This document shows, piece after piece, positions 25,635-34,407 of a stretch of DNA of 64,000 nt (the stretch's first letter is position 1; every line of letters starts with the position of its first letter). The notes beneath the pieces were generated by a model. The model was not told where the DNA came from and did not search any database. It saw nothing but the letters and a program-made list of their open reading frames with translations. Origin of the DNA: Burkholderiales bacterium (GTDB lineage Bacteria; Pseudomonadota; Gammaproteobacteria; Burkholderiales; Casimicrobiaceae); NCBI GenBank assembly GCA_020851235.1, contig JADZDD010000004.1:167292-231291 (forward strand). Reading direction: 5' to 3'. The position numbers and the translations under genes are program-made.

Positions 25635-28484
25635 GTGACCGCCATGCCGCAGCGTCGCGATCGCGACGCGCCCACCCTCGGCGATGAATCGACCCTCGAC
25701 GTGCACGACGTCGCCGCGCGCCTCGAAGCCGACCTCGAGCGCGGTCTCACCCCGGCGGAGGCCGCGCGCCGCCTCGCCCGTGATGGCCCCAACGTGCTGC
25801 GCGCCGTCGCGCCGACGCCGGCATGGCGACGCTTCCTGTCCCAGTTCCAGGACCCGCTCGTCTACCTCCTGGCGGCCGCCATCGTCGTCGCCCTGGGTGC
25901 GTGGCTCATCGAAGGCGGCCACGGCATGCCCGTCGACGCGATCGTCATCGCGATCATCGTGGTGCTGAATGCCATCCTTGGCTACACGCAGGAAGCAAAG
26001 GCGCGCAGCGCCGTGGCGGCGCTGTCGCGGCTGACAGCGGTCACGTCGACCGTGCTGCGCAACGGCGAACTCGAGCGCATCCCCAGCGCGCAACTGGTGC
26101 GCGGCGATCTTCTGGTTCTCGGCGAAGGCGATGCCGTCGGCGCCGACGCCCGCCTGATCGAGGCCGCGGCGCTGCGCGTGCAGGAGGCCTCGCTCACCGG
26201 CGAGAGCGAGCCGGTCCTGAAGGACCCGGCGACGCTGTCGGGTGCGGCGGCGCTCGGCGACCGTCTCGACATGGTCTTCAAGGGCACGGCCGTCGTTCAG
26301 GGCACCGGACGCGCCGTGGTCACCGCCACCGGCATGGCGAGCGAGATGGGTGCGATCGCGGCGCTGCTCGACGCGACCGAAGAGGCGCCCACACCACTGC
26401 AGCGCGAAGTGGGAAGCATCGGCCGCACGCTCGGGGGCGCGGTTGTCGTCGTGGCCGTCATCGTCGTCACCACGGTGTTCGTCGTGTTCGACGTGCGCAC
26501 GACCGACGACATCGTCGGCGTGCTGCTGCTCGGGGTGTCGCTTGCCGTCGCCGCGGTCCCCGAAGGATTGCCCGCGATCCTGTCGGTCGTCCTGGCGCTC
26601 GGCGTGCAGCGCATGGCGCGGCGCAATGCGATCGTGAAGAACCTCTCGTCGGTCGAAACCCTCGGCTCCGCCTCGGTCATCTGCTCCGACAAGACGGGGA
26701 CGCTGACACGATCGCAGATGACCATCGAGGAACTCGCGACCGCGTCCGGCGTCGCGCACGTCACGGGCGTCGGCTACGCGCCGCAAGGTCGCGTCGAGAT
26801 CGCCGCCGCGCCGCGGCCGGACGAGGCGCAGCGCGCCGAGGCGATCCTCGTCCTGAGCGGCGGCAGTCTCGCCGGAAACGCGCAACTGCGACGTGCGGAC
26901 GACGGCGCGTGGGAGATCCAGGGCGATCCGACCGAGGCGGCCTTCCTCGTCGCCGAGCGCAAGCTCGGCGTGCACGAGCGACGCCTGCAGCGCTTCGAGC
27001 GCGTCGGCGAGATCCCGTTCACGTCCGAGCGCAAGATGATGTCCACCATCGTCGTCGATCACGAGCACGCCGACGAGCACGTGCTGGTCGCCAAGGGCGC
27101 CCCCGACGTGCTGCTCGAACGCTGCACGCGGGCGCGCATCGGCCGGGACGTCGTCCCGCTCGACGACGCGCGTCGCCGGCGCATCCTCACCGACGTCGAT
27201 CGCATGACCGATGCCGCGCTACGTACGCTGGCGGTGGCGTATCGCCCGCTGCACGCCGGCGAGGACGACGACCCGCAGCATGCGCCGGCGCTCGAGCGCG
27301 AACTCATCTTCGCTGGCAGCGTCGGCATCATCGATCCGCCGCGCGAGGAAGCGGTGCCGGCGATCGCCGAGGCCCGCCGTGCCGGCATTCGCGTCCTGAT
27401 GATCACCGGCGATCATCCGCGCACCGCGGCACGCATTGCTGCCGACCTGGGCATCGGCGAGCCCGATGCTCCGGCGCTCACCGGGGCGCAGATCGACGCG
27501 CTCGACGATGCGGCGCTTGCTGCCGCGATCCGCACGACGTCCGTCTTCGCTCGCGTGGCGCCGGCGCACAAGCTGCGCATCGTCGACGCGCTCAAGGCCG
27601 ATGGCAACGTCGTCGCGATGACCGGCGACGGCGTCAACGACGCGCCGGCGCTCAAAGCCGCCGACATCGGCGTGGCGATGGGCATCGCCGGCACCGAAGT
27701 CGCGAAGGAAGCGGCGCGGATGATCCTCGCCGACGACAATTTCGCGACGATCGTGCACGCGGTGCGCGAAGGGCGCGCGATCTTCGACAACATCCGGAAA
27801 TTCCTGCGCTACCTCCTGTCGTCGAACATGGGCGAGGTGCTGACGGTGTTCTTCGGTGTCGTGCTGGCCGGCACGATCGGCCTTGCCCCGGCGACGGCGG
27901 ATGCCACCGTCGTGCTGCCGCTCCTGGCCACGCAGATCCTGTGGATCAACCTCATCACCGACTCGGGTCCCGCGCTCGCCATGGGCGTCGACCCCGAGAC
28001 CGACGACGTGATGGCGCGCCGGCCGCGCTCCCCCGCCGAGCGCGTCATCGATCGGAGCATGTGGGCCGGCGTGTTGCAGGTCGGCGCCGTGATGGCGCTG
28101 GTCACCCTGCTCACGCTCGACTTCTACCTGCCCGGTGGGCTCATCGAAGGCACGCACGAGCTTGCCAGCGCGCGCACCGCAGCGTTCACGACGCTCGTCT
28201 TCGCACAGCTTTTCAACTGCTTCAACGCCCGCTCCGAATCGGTGAGCGCATTCCGGCACCTCTTCGTCAATCGATGGCTCTGGGGCGCGATCGCGCTCTC
28301 CGTCCTGCTGCAGGTCGCCGTCGTGCATATGGGCTTCCTGAACGTCGCCTTCGGTACCGTGCCGCTCGCACCCGCGCAGTGGCTCGTGTGCATCGCGATG
28401 GCGAGTCTCGTGCTCGGATTCGGTGAGGCGCGCAAGCTCGTGTTGCGGCTGGGGCGAGCCCGCCAGCCGCGCGCGCTGGCGTGA
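25635..28484 (+). CDS. P2-type cation-transporting ATPase
   Basis: A 949-residue P-type ATPase. The actuator motif is SLTGESEPV, the phosphorylation site CSDKTGTLTRSQM, the hinge TGDGVNDAPALKAADIG, and the membrane helix 4 motif AAVPEGLPAIL. PEGLP is typical of calcium-type and related P2 pumps, not of heavy-metal pumps. The N-terminal cation-ATPase domain and the C-terminal membrane domain are both complete. The frame begins at a GTG (25635), and an ATG three codons later is an equal choice. Calcium is the likeliest ion, but some PEGLP pumps move other cations. Confidence 0.9.
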   Translation: MTAMPQRRDRDAPTLGDESTLDVHDVAARLEADLERGLTPAEAARRLARDGPNVLRAVAPTPAWRRFLSQFQDPLVYLLAAAIVVALGAWLIEGGHGMPVDAIVIAIIVVLNAILGYTQEAKARSAVAALSRLTAVTSTVLRNGELERIPSAQLVRGDLLVLGEGDAVGADARLIEAAALRVQEASLTGESEPVLKDPATLSGAAALGDRLDMVFKGTAVVQGTGRAVVTATGMASEMGAIAALLDATEEAPTPLQREVGSIGRTLGGAVVVVAVIVVTTVFVVFDVRTTDDIVGVLLLGVSLAVAAVPEGLPAILSVVLALGVQRMARRNAIVKNLSSVETLGSASVICSDKTGTLTRSQMTIEELATASGVAHVTGVGYAPQGRVEIAAAPRPDEAQRAEAILVLSGGSLAGNAQLRRADDGAWEIQGDPTEAAFLVAERKLGVHERRLQRFERVGEIPFTSERKMMSTIVVDHEHADEHVLVAKGAPDVLLERCTRARIGRDVVPLDDARRRRILTDVDRMTDAALRTLAVAYRPLHAGEDDDPQHAPALERELIFAGSVGIIDPPREEAVPAIAEARRAGIRVLMITGDHPRTAARIAADLGIGEPDAPALTGAQIDALDDAALAAAIRTTSVFARVAPAHKLRIVDALKADGNVVAMTGDGVNDAPALKAADIGVAMGIAGTEVAKEAARMILADDNFATIVHAVREGRAIFDNIRKFLRYLLSSNMGEVLTVFFGVVLAGTIGLAPATADATVVLPLLATQILWINLITDSGPALAMGVDPETDDVMARRPRSPAERVIDRSMWAGVLQVGAVMALVTLLTLDFYLPGGLIEGTHELASARTAAFTTLVFAQLFNCFNARSESVSAFRHLFVNRWLWGAIALSVLLQVAVVHMGFLNVAFGTVPLAPAQWLVCIAMASLVLGFGEARKLVLRLGRARQPRALA

Positions 28485-29482
28485 TCGGCGGCGACGTGCG
28501 AACCTCACCAGGGATGCCCGTGCCTGCGCTCATGCGCGAGCTGGTGGCGGCGGCAGTGGCTGCCGCCTCCAGTCACAACACGCAACCCTGGAAGTTCCTT
28601 CCCGGGGAACGGCGGATCGCCATCCTGCCCGACTTCACCCGTCGCTGCCCGGTCGTCGACCCCGACGACCACCACCTGTATGCGAGCCTGGGCTGCGCCG
28701 CCGAAAACCTGGTGTGGGCCGCGCGTGCGGCCGGGTTCCGATCGGAGGTGGCGTTCGATGCATCGCTGCCGGCGGTCGTGATCGATCTCGAAGAAGCGAC
28801 GCGCGAGGCCACTGCGCTGGCCCATGCGATACCCGTGCGGCAGTGCACACGCAGCCCCTACGACGGCGCGCCGCTGCGCCACGACGAACTGCGCCCGCTC
28901 GAAGCCTCCGGCCAAGGCACCGGCGTCGCGATGCACCTCATCACCGATCGCACTCGCATGGAGCGCATCGGTGAATACGTCGCCGCCGGCAACACGATGC
29001 AGTTCAGCGATCCCGACTGGCGCGCGGAGCTCCTGAGCTGGATTCGCTTCAACGAACGCGAAGCCCGACGCTCAGGCGACGGCCTGTACGGTCCCGCGAT
29101 GGGCAGCCCCGCGGCACCGCGCTGGCTCGGCCGAGCGTTCATGCGGCTCGCTTTCTCGGCCCGGAAGCAGAACCGCAAGGACGTCGCGCACATTCGAAGC
29201 TCGAGTGCCATCGCCGTGTTCGTGTCCGAACACGAGGGCCCGCAAGGATGGATCGAGGCGGGTCGCTGCTATGGGCGCATGGCACTGCAGGCCACCGCGC
29301 TCGGCATCCGTCACGCCTTCATCAATCAGCCGGTCGAAGTCGCGTCGTTGCGCGCCCAGTTCGCGGCCTTTCTCGGCCTCGGCGCCGGACGCCCCGACCT
29401 CGTGGTACGCCTCGGGCGTGGGCCCGTCATGCCACGTTCGTATCGGCGGCCGATCGAGAGCGTCGTCGTGGCAGCACCGTGA
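28481..29482 (+). CDS. Acg-type nitroreductase-family FMN protein
   Basis: A 333-residue protein with a doubled nitroreductase fold. AAASSHNTQPWKF near residue 30 matches the SxHNTQPW motif of the mycobacterial Acg family, and YASLGCAAENLVWAAR and QATALGIRHAFINQP are also typical. Acg proteins bind and may sequester FMN and lack clear reductase activity. The GTG start overlaps the stop of the P-type ATPase gene by four bases, so the two are co-translated. In mycobacteria, too, acg-type genes are linked to P-type ATPases, which supports a shared stress role. Confidence 0.8.
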   Translation: MIGGDVRTSPGMPVPALMRELVAAAVAAASSHNTQPWKFLPGERRIAILPDFTRRCPVVDPDDHHLYASLGCAAENLVWAARAAGFRSEVAFDASLPAVVIDLEEATREATALAHAIPVRQCTRSPYDGAPLRHDELRPLEASGQGTGVAMHLITDRTRMERIGEYVAAGNTMQFSDPDWRAELLSWIRFNEREARRSGDGLYGPAMGSPAAPRWLGRAFMRLAFSARKQNRKDVAHIRSSSAIAVFVSEHEGPQGWIEAGRCYGRMALQATALGIRHAFINQPVEVASLRAQFAAFLGLGAGRPDLVVRLGRGPVMPRSYRRPIESVVVAAP

Positions 29483-29669
29483 TCCGACGGCTGGCCGCCC
29501 AGAAGAACCCGGCGGCGAACGCGCCAAAGGCGTCGTCGCGTGCGCTCACGACCCGCGTCGGCGCACGCACGGCGTCACGCCGATACGGTCCGAGGCGCTT
29601 GCCGAGTCCCGTATCGTCGCGCCAACCCGCAGCGGCCTCGCTACCCCCCAGCGCCGAACCTTCGCACCC

Positions 29670-30899
29670 TCACGCAAAGATCTCGTCGAGCCAGTCGAGC
29701 GACACGGCCGCCGAATACGCGAGATTGCCGCTCTGGCAATGCCCGTCCGCGCCTTCGTCGCTCGTGAAGATGTGCGATGTCGCCGGCCCCTCGATGCCTT
29801 GACAGAAGCGCTCGAGTTGCCCCAATGGCTCCTTCCCCTCGCCGCTTCCCGCCAGCGCCAGCGCCGGGCAGGTGACGTTCGCGAGGTCAGCGTCGGTCAG
29901 ACGAAAGTCCCGCAGTCGCACGTACGTTTCCTTGAAGCTCTCGCGCCCGAAGCGCAGCATGAGATTGCGCGCCATCTCGCGCTGCTGCACCGGCATGAGT
30001 TCGGGCGGCAGATGATCGATGTCGGCAAGCCGGACGTCGTCGGCGTCAGGGATCTGCGCCGGATCGAAGCCCACGAACGACGCCATGTAGGCGTGCAGGT
30101 CCACGATGGGCGAGTTGGGGATGAGCGCGCGGATGCGCGGCTCGCGCGCGGCGATGCGCGTCGCGAAGTAACCCCCGAAGCTGATGCCCATCAGCGCGAG
30201 ATGGCGCGGATCGGTGTGCTCGCGCGCAAGCACGTGCGCGACCGCCGGGGTGCCGACGCGCTCGAAGTCGGGAATGAACGGCGCGCGATCGAAGCGCATC
30301 GCATCCATCTGTCCGGGGCCGGTGAACAGCATCAGGTTGTAGCCGCGATCGAGCGCCGGGCGGCCGTAGGCGAGGTACGTCTCCTCCAGCGTGCCGTCGT
30401 AGCCGCTGATGATCATGAGCGTCTTGCCCTTGCCTGTCGTCCCGCCTGGCGGGCGCATGTAGTACGCCGGCAGCTTCCGGTCGTCGACCGGGAGCCAGAC
30501 GACCTCGAACGCGTGGTCCTGCAAGCGCATGGCCGCGATGAAGCAGTCGCGACTCTTCAGGCCGTACTGCGTGTGGCACGGATCATCGATGCCGCAGTAG
30601 TACTCCGCGGCGCGATAGCTGTTGCTCGCGACGAGGTACTGCTCGCGCGCGCTCACCGCGTGACCACGTTCGTCCCGTGCACGCGCGTCGTTCTCCTGAC
30701 GCGCGGCCGCAGCCGCAAAGGCGCTGACCCAACTCGCCGGCACGCCATCGTCGATGCGCCGCGCGAGCGCGAGGCACTCCCCCACCGATGCGCCGCCGTA
30801 GCGCGTCGCCCCCAGCTGACGTATCAACTGGAAGTCCATCTCGGCATTGTCGAATCCGCGCACGCGGGTGAGGCCCCGCTCGAGGGTGCTGTCGCTCAT
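29670..30899 (-). CDS. Alpha/beta hydrolase with N-terminal helical domain
   Basis: A 409-residue hydrolase. The nucleophile elbow is GISFGGYFATR near residue 240. The oxyanion region is IISGYDGTLEE, and a candidate catalytic histidine is in DEGADGHCQSGN near the end. About 130 helical residues precede the hydrolase fold, as in the FrsA/DUF1100 and 2,6-dihydropseudooxynicotine hydrolase branch. The ATG at 30899 follows a strong GGAGGAG site, so the longer open frame upstream is ignored. It may act on C-C or ester bonds. No neighbour gives a pathway. Confidence 0.83.
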   Translation of the reverse strand: MSDSTLERGLTRVRGFDNAEMDFQLIRQLGATRYGGASVGECLALARRIDDGVPASWVSAFAAAAARQENDARARDERGHAVSAREQYLVASNSYRAAEYYCGIDDPCHTQYGLKSRDCFIAAMRLQDHAFEVVWLPVDDRKLPAYYMRPPGGTTGKGKTLMIISGYDGTLEETYLAYGRPALDRGYNLMLFTGPGQMDAMRFDRAPFIPDFERVGTPAVAHVLAREHTDPRHLALMGISFGGYFATRIAAREPRIRALIPNSPIVDLHAYMASFVGFDPAQIPDADDVRLADIDHLPPELMPVQQREMARNLMLRFGRESFKETYVRLRDFRLTDADLANVTCPALALAGSGEGKEPLGQLERFCQGIEGPATSHIFTSDEGADGHCQSGNLAYSAAVSLDWLDEIFA

Positions 30900-31044
30900 C
30901 AAAATCTCCTCCTTCGGTTGACGGACCGTGACGGCGATCGGGTCGACGCTCCCTCCGCCGCACTCGCCCAACAGGCAAGACGCTTCCGAATATGCATCAA
31001 TTGCGCCCTGTCTGTCCCACGCCGATCGCAATCCACGGCGCGCC

Positions 31045-31338
31045 TCAACCGCTGCCGACCCCGACCGGACGCAGCAGCGTGACGACCACGACCAGGATGA
31101 CGTTCGCCGCGACGAGGAGAACCGGAATCGCCGTGACCCAGCGCTCGACGCGACCCAGCCGATGCCTGAACCCGAGCAGGAGGACGAGCGCCACGGGAAG
31201 GAAGAAGAGTGACGTCCCGCCGATGACCGCCGGAACGAGCCAGGCGGATTCGGTGCACGCCACGATCGTGCCGAGCGTCGCTGCCACGGCCAGGGCGCCG
31301 ATCCCGTTGAACCAAGCCGCGTAGCGAACGAAAGACAT
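31045..31338 (-). CDS. Small hypothetical membrane protein
   Basis: A 97-residue protein, MSFVRYAAWFNGIG..., with three strongly hydrophobic stretches (ALAVAATLGTIVAC, LVPAVIGGTSLFFLPVALVL, LLVAANVILVVVVTLL) separated by a short basic loop, so probably three membrane helices. I do not recognise the family. The start at 31338 is the first methionine in a frame that stays open far upstream without coding sense. The ribosome site is weak. It follows the glycosylase gene in the same direction. Confidence 0.5.
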   Translation of the reverse strand: MSFVRYAAWFNGIGALAVAATLGTIVACTESAWLVPAVIGGTSLFFLPVALVLLLGFRHRLGRVERWVTAIPVLLVAANVILVVVVTLLRPVGVGSG

Positions 31339-31394
31339 GGGCGGCAGCCGTGCGACCTGCGATCGGCAGCGACGTCGCGGCAGAGCGCGAGCGG

Positions 31395-32078
31395 TCAGAA
31401 CCTCGGATCGATCGTCAACGACAGCATCGCCGAAAGCTGGCACAACGGCCTGCCGGAAGCCTTCTGCAAGGCGTTGAACGCCACCTGGACCGCTTGCAGG
31501 TCGCGCTTGCCGCTCGGCGTGCGATCGATCACTCCCTCGGCTTTCAGGCGCGCCACGACGTCGCTGGTGAGGAGGAACGTATCCTTGCCGGCCAGGCGCA
31601 GGAAGCCGGCGGCCGAACGCCCGCCCAGGCGCGCGCCGCGTCGGGCGAGGACATCCCACAGTCCGACGATGTCGCTGCCGGGCCAGCCGGCGATGAAGGC
31701 GCCGAAGCCGGTGCCGCGCTCGCGGCCGACGTCCAGGATGAAGCGGGCGTTCCTCGGAATCGTCTGCAGCTTCGTGCGGTGACGGATGATGCGGGCGTCC
31801 TGCATGTACGCATCGATCTCGCCGGGCCCCAGTCGCGCCATCGCCGGCGGATCGAAGCGACCGAAGACGTCCTCGAACGCCGGCCACTTGGCGTCGACGA
31901 CCTTGTGCTGCATGCCGGCCTGAAAGATCCGCTGTGTCATCGCCGAAAGGTAGCGGTCGTCGCCCTTGGCCGCGAGCTTGGCCGGCGCGAGGGGCTTGGG
32001 CAGGAACGCCTCCATCGCGGCCCGCGATTCGAAGCGCATGCGGACGGTCTCGTAGAGCCAGGTGTAGTCGAGGGGCAT
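31395..32078 (-). CDS. DNA-3-methyladenine glycosylase I family protein
   Basis: A 227-residue protein of the Tag family. The core FQAGMQHKVVDAKWPAFED (residues 52-70) matches the FQAGLSWxxVLxKRxxF pattern of family members, and FGRFDPPAMARLG and IIRHRTKLQTIPRNARFI fit the next helices. Tag enzymes remove 3-methyladenine from alkylated DNA by base excision. The usual zinc-binding ends of E. coli Tag are not obvious, so this is a divergent member. The gene lies 33 bases downstream of the nucleoside-recognition membrane protein gene and may be co-transcribed with it. Confidence 0.75.
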   Translation of the reverse strand: MPLDYTWLYETVRMRFESRAAMEAFLPKPLAPAKLAAKGDDRYLSAMTQRIFQAGMQHKVVDAKWPAFEDVFGRFDPPAMARLGPGEIDAYMQDARIIRHRTKLQTIPRNARFILDVGRERGTGFGAFIAGWPGSDIVGLWDVLARRGARLGGRSAAGFLRLAGKDTFLLTSDVVARLKAEGVIDRTPSGKRDLQAVQVAFNALQKASGRPLCQLSAMLSLTIDPRF

Positions 32079-32111
32079 GGCTATCGGCCTCGAAAACGGG
32101 CGCGCCCGGCT

Positions 32112-33101
32112 CTAGCGCGCCTGCACCTGCGACTTCGTCCGCACGGCGTCGTCCGGGTCGAGCAACTGCGCGAGCAAGGCCACGACCGCGAGCGTGACGA
32201 GGACGCGCCCCACGAGGACGACCCAGACGTTGGCGCCGAGGGCCACCAGCAACGCGGTGTCCTCGATCAGCGCGTGCGACAGCGAGAGCCAGGCCAGCGC
32301 GAGGAAGCGGGTGCGCGCCGGAAACGCGCGGCGTTCGGCTTCCTCGATGATCAGTGCGCCGCCGTAGGTGAGGCCGAGCAGCACGCCGACCGTCGTCACC
32401 GGTGCGACACTCGCATCGAGACCGGAGATCCGCAGCAGCGGCGCGAGCGCCGTCGTGATGCGCCGCGTGACGCCCGTTCGCTCGAGCAGGTCGAGCACGA
32501 CGAGGAGGACGGCGATGATCGCAAAGGTGATGGCGAGCGAGACCGCAGTCGTCTTCACCCAACTCGACCATCCCGTGGCGCCGGCGGGAGCCGACCCCTG
32601 GAGCCAGTCGAAGGCGATCGGCTCGGTCAGCACGCCCAGGAGTTGGCTGCCCCAGGCGATCGCGGCGCCGTACGCGAGCGCCACGCCGAGGCGCAGGGCC
32701 GCGGTCAGCCAGAAGCTGCCGCCGGCGCGGCGCACGATCGCCTGCTCCACCGGCAGCGAATGCGCAAAGAGGATCATCGTGCACAGGGCGCTGAACTGGC
32801 CCGCGCTCATCTCGAGCCCATGCGCGAGCCCGATCAACGCGGCGATGGCGCCGTAGACACCGACGAAGACGCCGGTGATCCAGATCATGCCCGCCTCGGG
32901 CGGAAGATTGATGCCGGCCATCGCCGGCGTGATGGCCCGGCCGAGCGCACCGATCCAGCCGAGTTCCTCGCCGATGCGAACCGCGATCATGACCGGAAGC
33001 ATGATCTTCATCAGCACGACGAACAGGCGGCGGCTGCGCGTCAGGAGGTTGGTGAGGTAGGACACGATGGACTGCTGGCGGGAGGACCGGTCTGGCAGCA
33101 T
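32112..33101 (-). CDS. Nucleoside recognition (Gate) domain membrane protein
   Basis: A protein of about 329 residues with eight or more membrane helices. Two Gate-like repeats are visible, with GMIWITGVFVGVYGAIAAL in the first and VGVLLGLTYGGALIIEEA in the second, as in SpmA/SpmB-type and related proteins. Substrate and direction of transport are unknown in this family. The ATG at 33101 is chosen. The frame continues to 33170, but the added residues are arginine-rich and lack a ribosome site. It is divergent from the TRAP binding-protein gene. Confidence 0.75.
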   Translation of the reverse strand: MLPDRSSRQQSIVSYLTNLLTRSRRLFVVLMKIMLPVMIAVRIGEELGWIGALGRAITPAMAGINLPPEAGMIWITGVFVGVYGAIAALIGLAHGLEMSAGQFSALCTMILFAHSLPVEQAIVRRAGGSFWLTAALRLGVALAYGAAIAWGSQLLGVLTEPIAFDWLQGSAPAGATGWSSWVKTTAVSLAITFAIIAVLLVVLDLLERTGVTRRITTALAPLLRISGLDASVAPVTTVGVLLGLTYGGALIIEEAERRAFPARTRFLALAWLSLSHALIEDTALLVALGANVWVVLVGRVLVTLAVVALLAQLLDPDDAVRTKSQVQAR

Positions 33102-33256
33102 ACCGGATTGCGATATCGGGCCTCGCGCACGCACGGGTCGGCGCCGATGGCAAACCCGTTTACACTTCACCCATGTCCCGCGCTCGGGACATGGGCCCCG
33201 TCACCGCGTGCCGTGCAGGGCCGGCACCCCGTCAACGAACATTGGAGCATCCGATC

Positions 33257-34339
33257 ATGGATCGTCGTACCCTCATCAAGAACGCCGGGATGGCAGGCAT
33301 CCTGGCCGCCGGCGTGGCGCCTGCCGTCCACGCGCAGGAAGCCGTGCGCTGGCGGCTTGCCACGAGCTTTCCGAAGTCGCTCGACACGCTGCACGGGTGC
33401 TCGGTCAAGTTCGCCGAGACGGTGAAGAACCTCTCGGGCGGCAAGTTCGAGGTGTCGGTCCATGCCGCAGGCGAACTCATCCCTGCCTTCGGCATCGTCG
33501 ATGCACTGAGCAACGACACGCTCGAGATGGGCACGACGGCGTCGTATTACTACACCGGGAAGGATCCGATCTTCGCCTTCGGATGCGCGGTTCCGTTCGG
33601 CATGACCGCGGCCCAGAGCCTCGCCTGGAAGGAGCACGGCAACGGCCGCAAGCTCCTCGACGAGCTCTACGGCAAGTACAACTTCCACGCGCACAACGCC
33701 TTGAACACCGGCACGCAGATGGGCGGGTGGTACCGCAAGGAGATCAAGTCTCCCGAGGACTTCAAGGGCCTGAAGATGCGCCTCGGCGGCGGCGTCTTCG
33801 GCGAGTCGATGGCCAAGCTCGGCGTCGTTGCGCAGAACATGCCCGGCGGCGAGGTCTACCAGGCGCTGGAAAAGGGAACGCTCGATGCGGCCGAATTCGT
33901 CGGCCCCTACGACGATGAGAAGCTGGGCTACGCCAAGGTGACCAAGTACTACTACTGGAACGCGTGGTGGGAAGGCGGCGCCGACCTCGAGTTCTTCATC
34001 AACAACAAGGCCTACGCCAAGCTCTCCCCGGAACACAAGGCGATCGTGCAGGCCGCGGCGGCCGTCGCGTACAAGGACGGCACCAGCAAGTACATGGTCC
34101 TCAATCCCCCGGCGCTGAAGCGGATCGTCGCGAGCGGGATCCAGTTCAAGGCGTTTCCGAAGCCCGTGGTCGACGCCGGCTTCCAGGCGGCGCAGGAGGT
34201 CTACGCGGAGCACAGCGCCAAGTCACCGGAGTTCAAGAAGGTGTTCGAGGACATGCGCGCCTTCCAGCGCGATCAGATCCTCTGGAACCGGATCTCCGAG
34301 CTGCCGTTCACGCAGTACATGGCATCGGCGAAGATCTGA
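33257..34339 (+). CDS. dctP: TRAP transporter solute-binding protein (TakP-like)
   Basis: A 360-residue periplasmic binding protein. It starts MDRRTLIKNAGMAGILAAG, a Tat-like signal cleaved after VHAQ. The mature protein shows the DctP family pattern, with LKMRLGGGVFGESMAKLG, PGGEVYQALEKGTLDAAE and VGPYDDEKLGYAKVTKYYY. The last two resemble TakP, the 2-oxoacid binder of Rhodobacter, so 2-oxoacids are a reasonable guess. The ATG at 33257 follows GGAG, and the open frame upstream is dropped. The matching permease genes dctQ and dctM lie on the opposite strand, facing this gene. Confidence 0.9.
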   Translation: MDRRTLIKNAGMAGILAAGVAPAVHAQEAVRWRLATSFPKSLDTLHGCSVKFAETVKNLSGGKFEVSVHAAGELIPAFGIVDALSNDTLEMGTTASYYYTGKDPIFAFGCAVPFGMTAAQSLAWKEHGNGRKLLDELYGKYNFHAHNALNTGTQMGGWYRKEIKSPEDFKGLKMRLGGGVFGESMAKLGVVAQNMPGGEVYQALEKGTLDAAEFVGPYDDEKLGYAKVTKYYYWNAWWEGGADLEFFINNKAYAKLSPEHKAIVQAAAAVAYKDGTSKYMVLNPPALKRIVASGIQFKAFPKPVVDAGFQAAQEVYAEHSAKSPEFKKVFEDMRAFQRDQILWNRISELPFTQYMASAKI

Positions 34340-34376
34340 CGCCGCACGCGGGTGCGCACGGCATCCGCGCGATGAA

Positions 34377-34407
34377 CCGTAACCGCGGCGTCCTGCCGCG
34401 GTTACGG
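34377..34407. terminator. Perfect hairpin between convergent dctP and dctM
   Basis: CCGTAACCGCGG (34377-34388) and CCGCGGTTACGG (34396-34407) form a perfect 12-bp stem around a 7-base loop. It sits 37 bases after the dctP stop and includes the dctM stop codon in its distal arm. There is no T-run on either side. Its place between convergent genes suggests a bidirectional terminator or RNA-end stabiliser. Confidence 0.7.

Noticed and set aside
25823..28426. An 867-codon frame overlapping the P-type ATPase in another plus-strand frame
   Set aside because: The ATPase frame holds every P-type motif. The alternative is arginine-rich and featureless.
31045..33153. A 702-codon minus-strand frame joining the glycosylase region to the Gate-domain gene
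   Set aside because: Most of it is out of frame with three real genes. Only its last 97 codons form a plausible small membrane protein.
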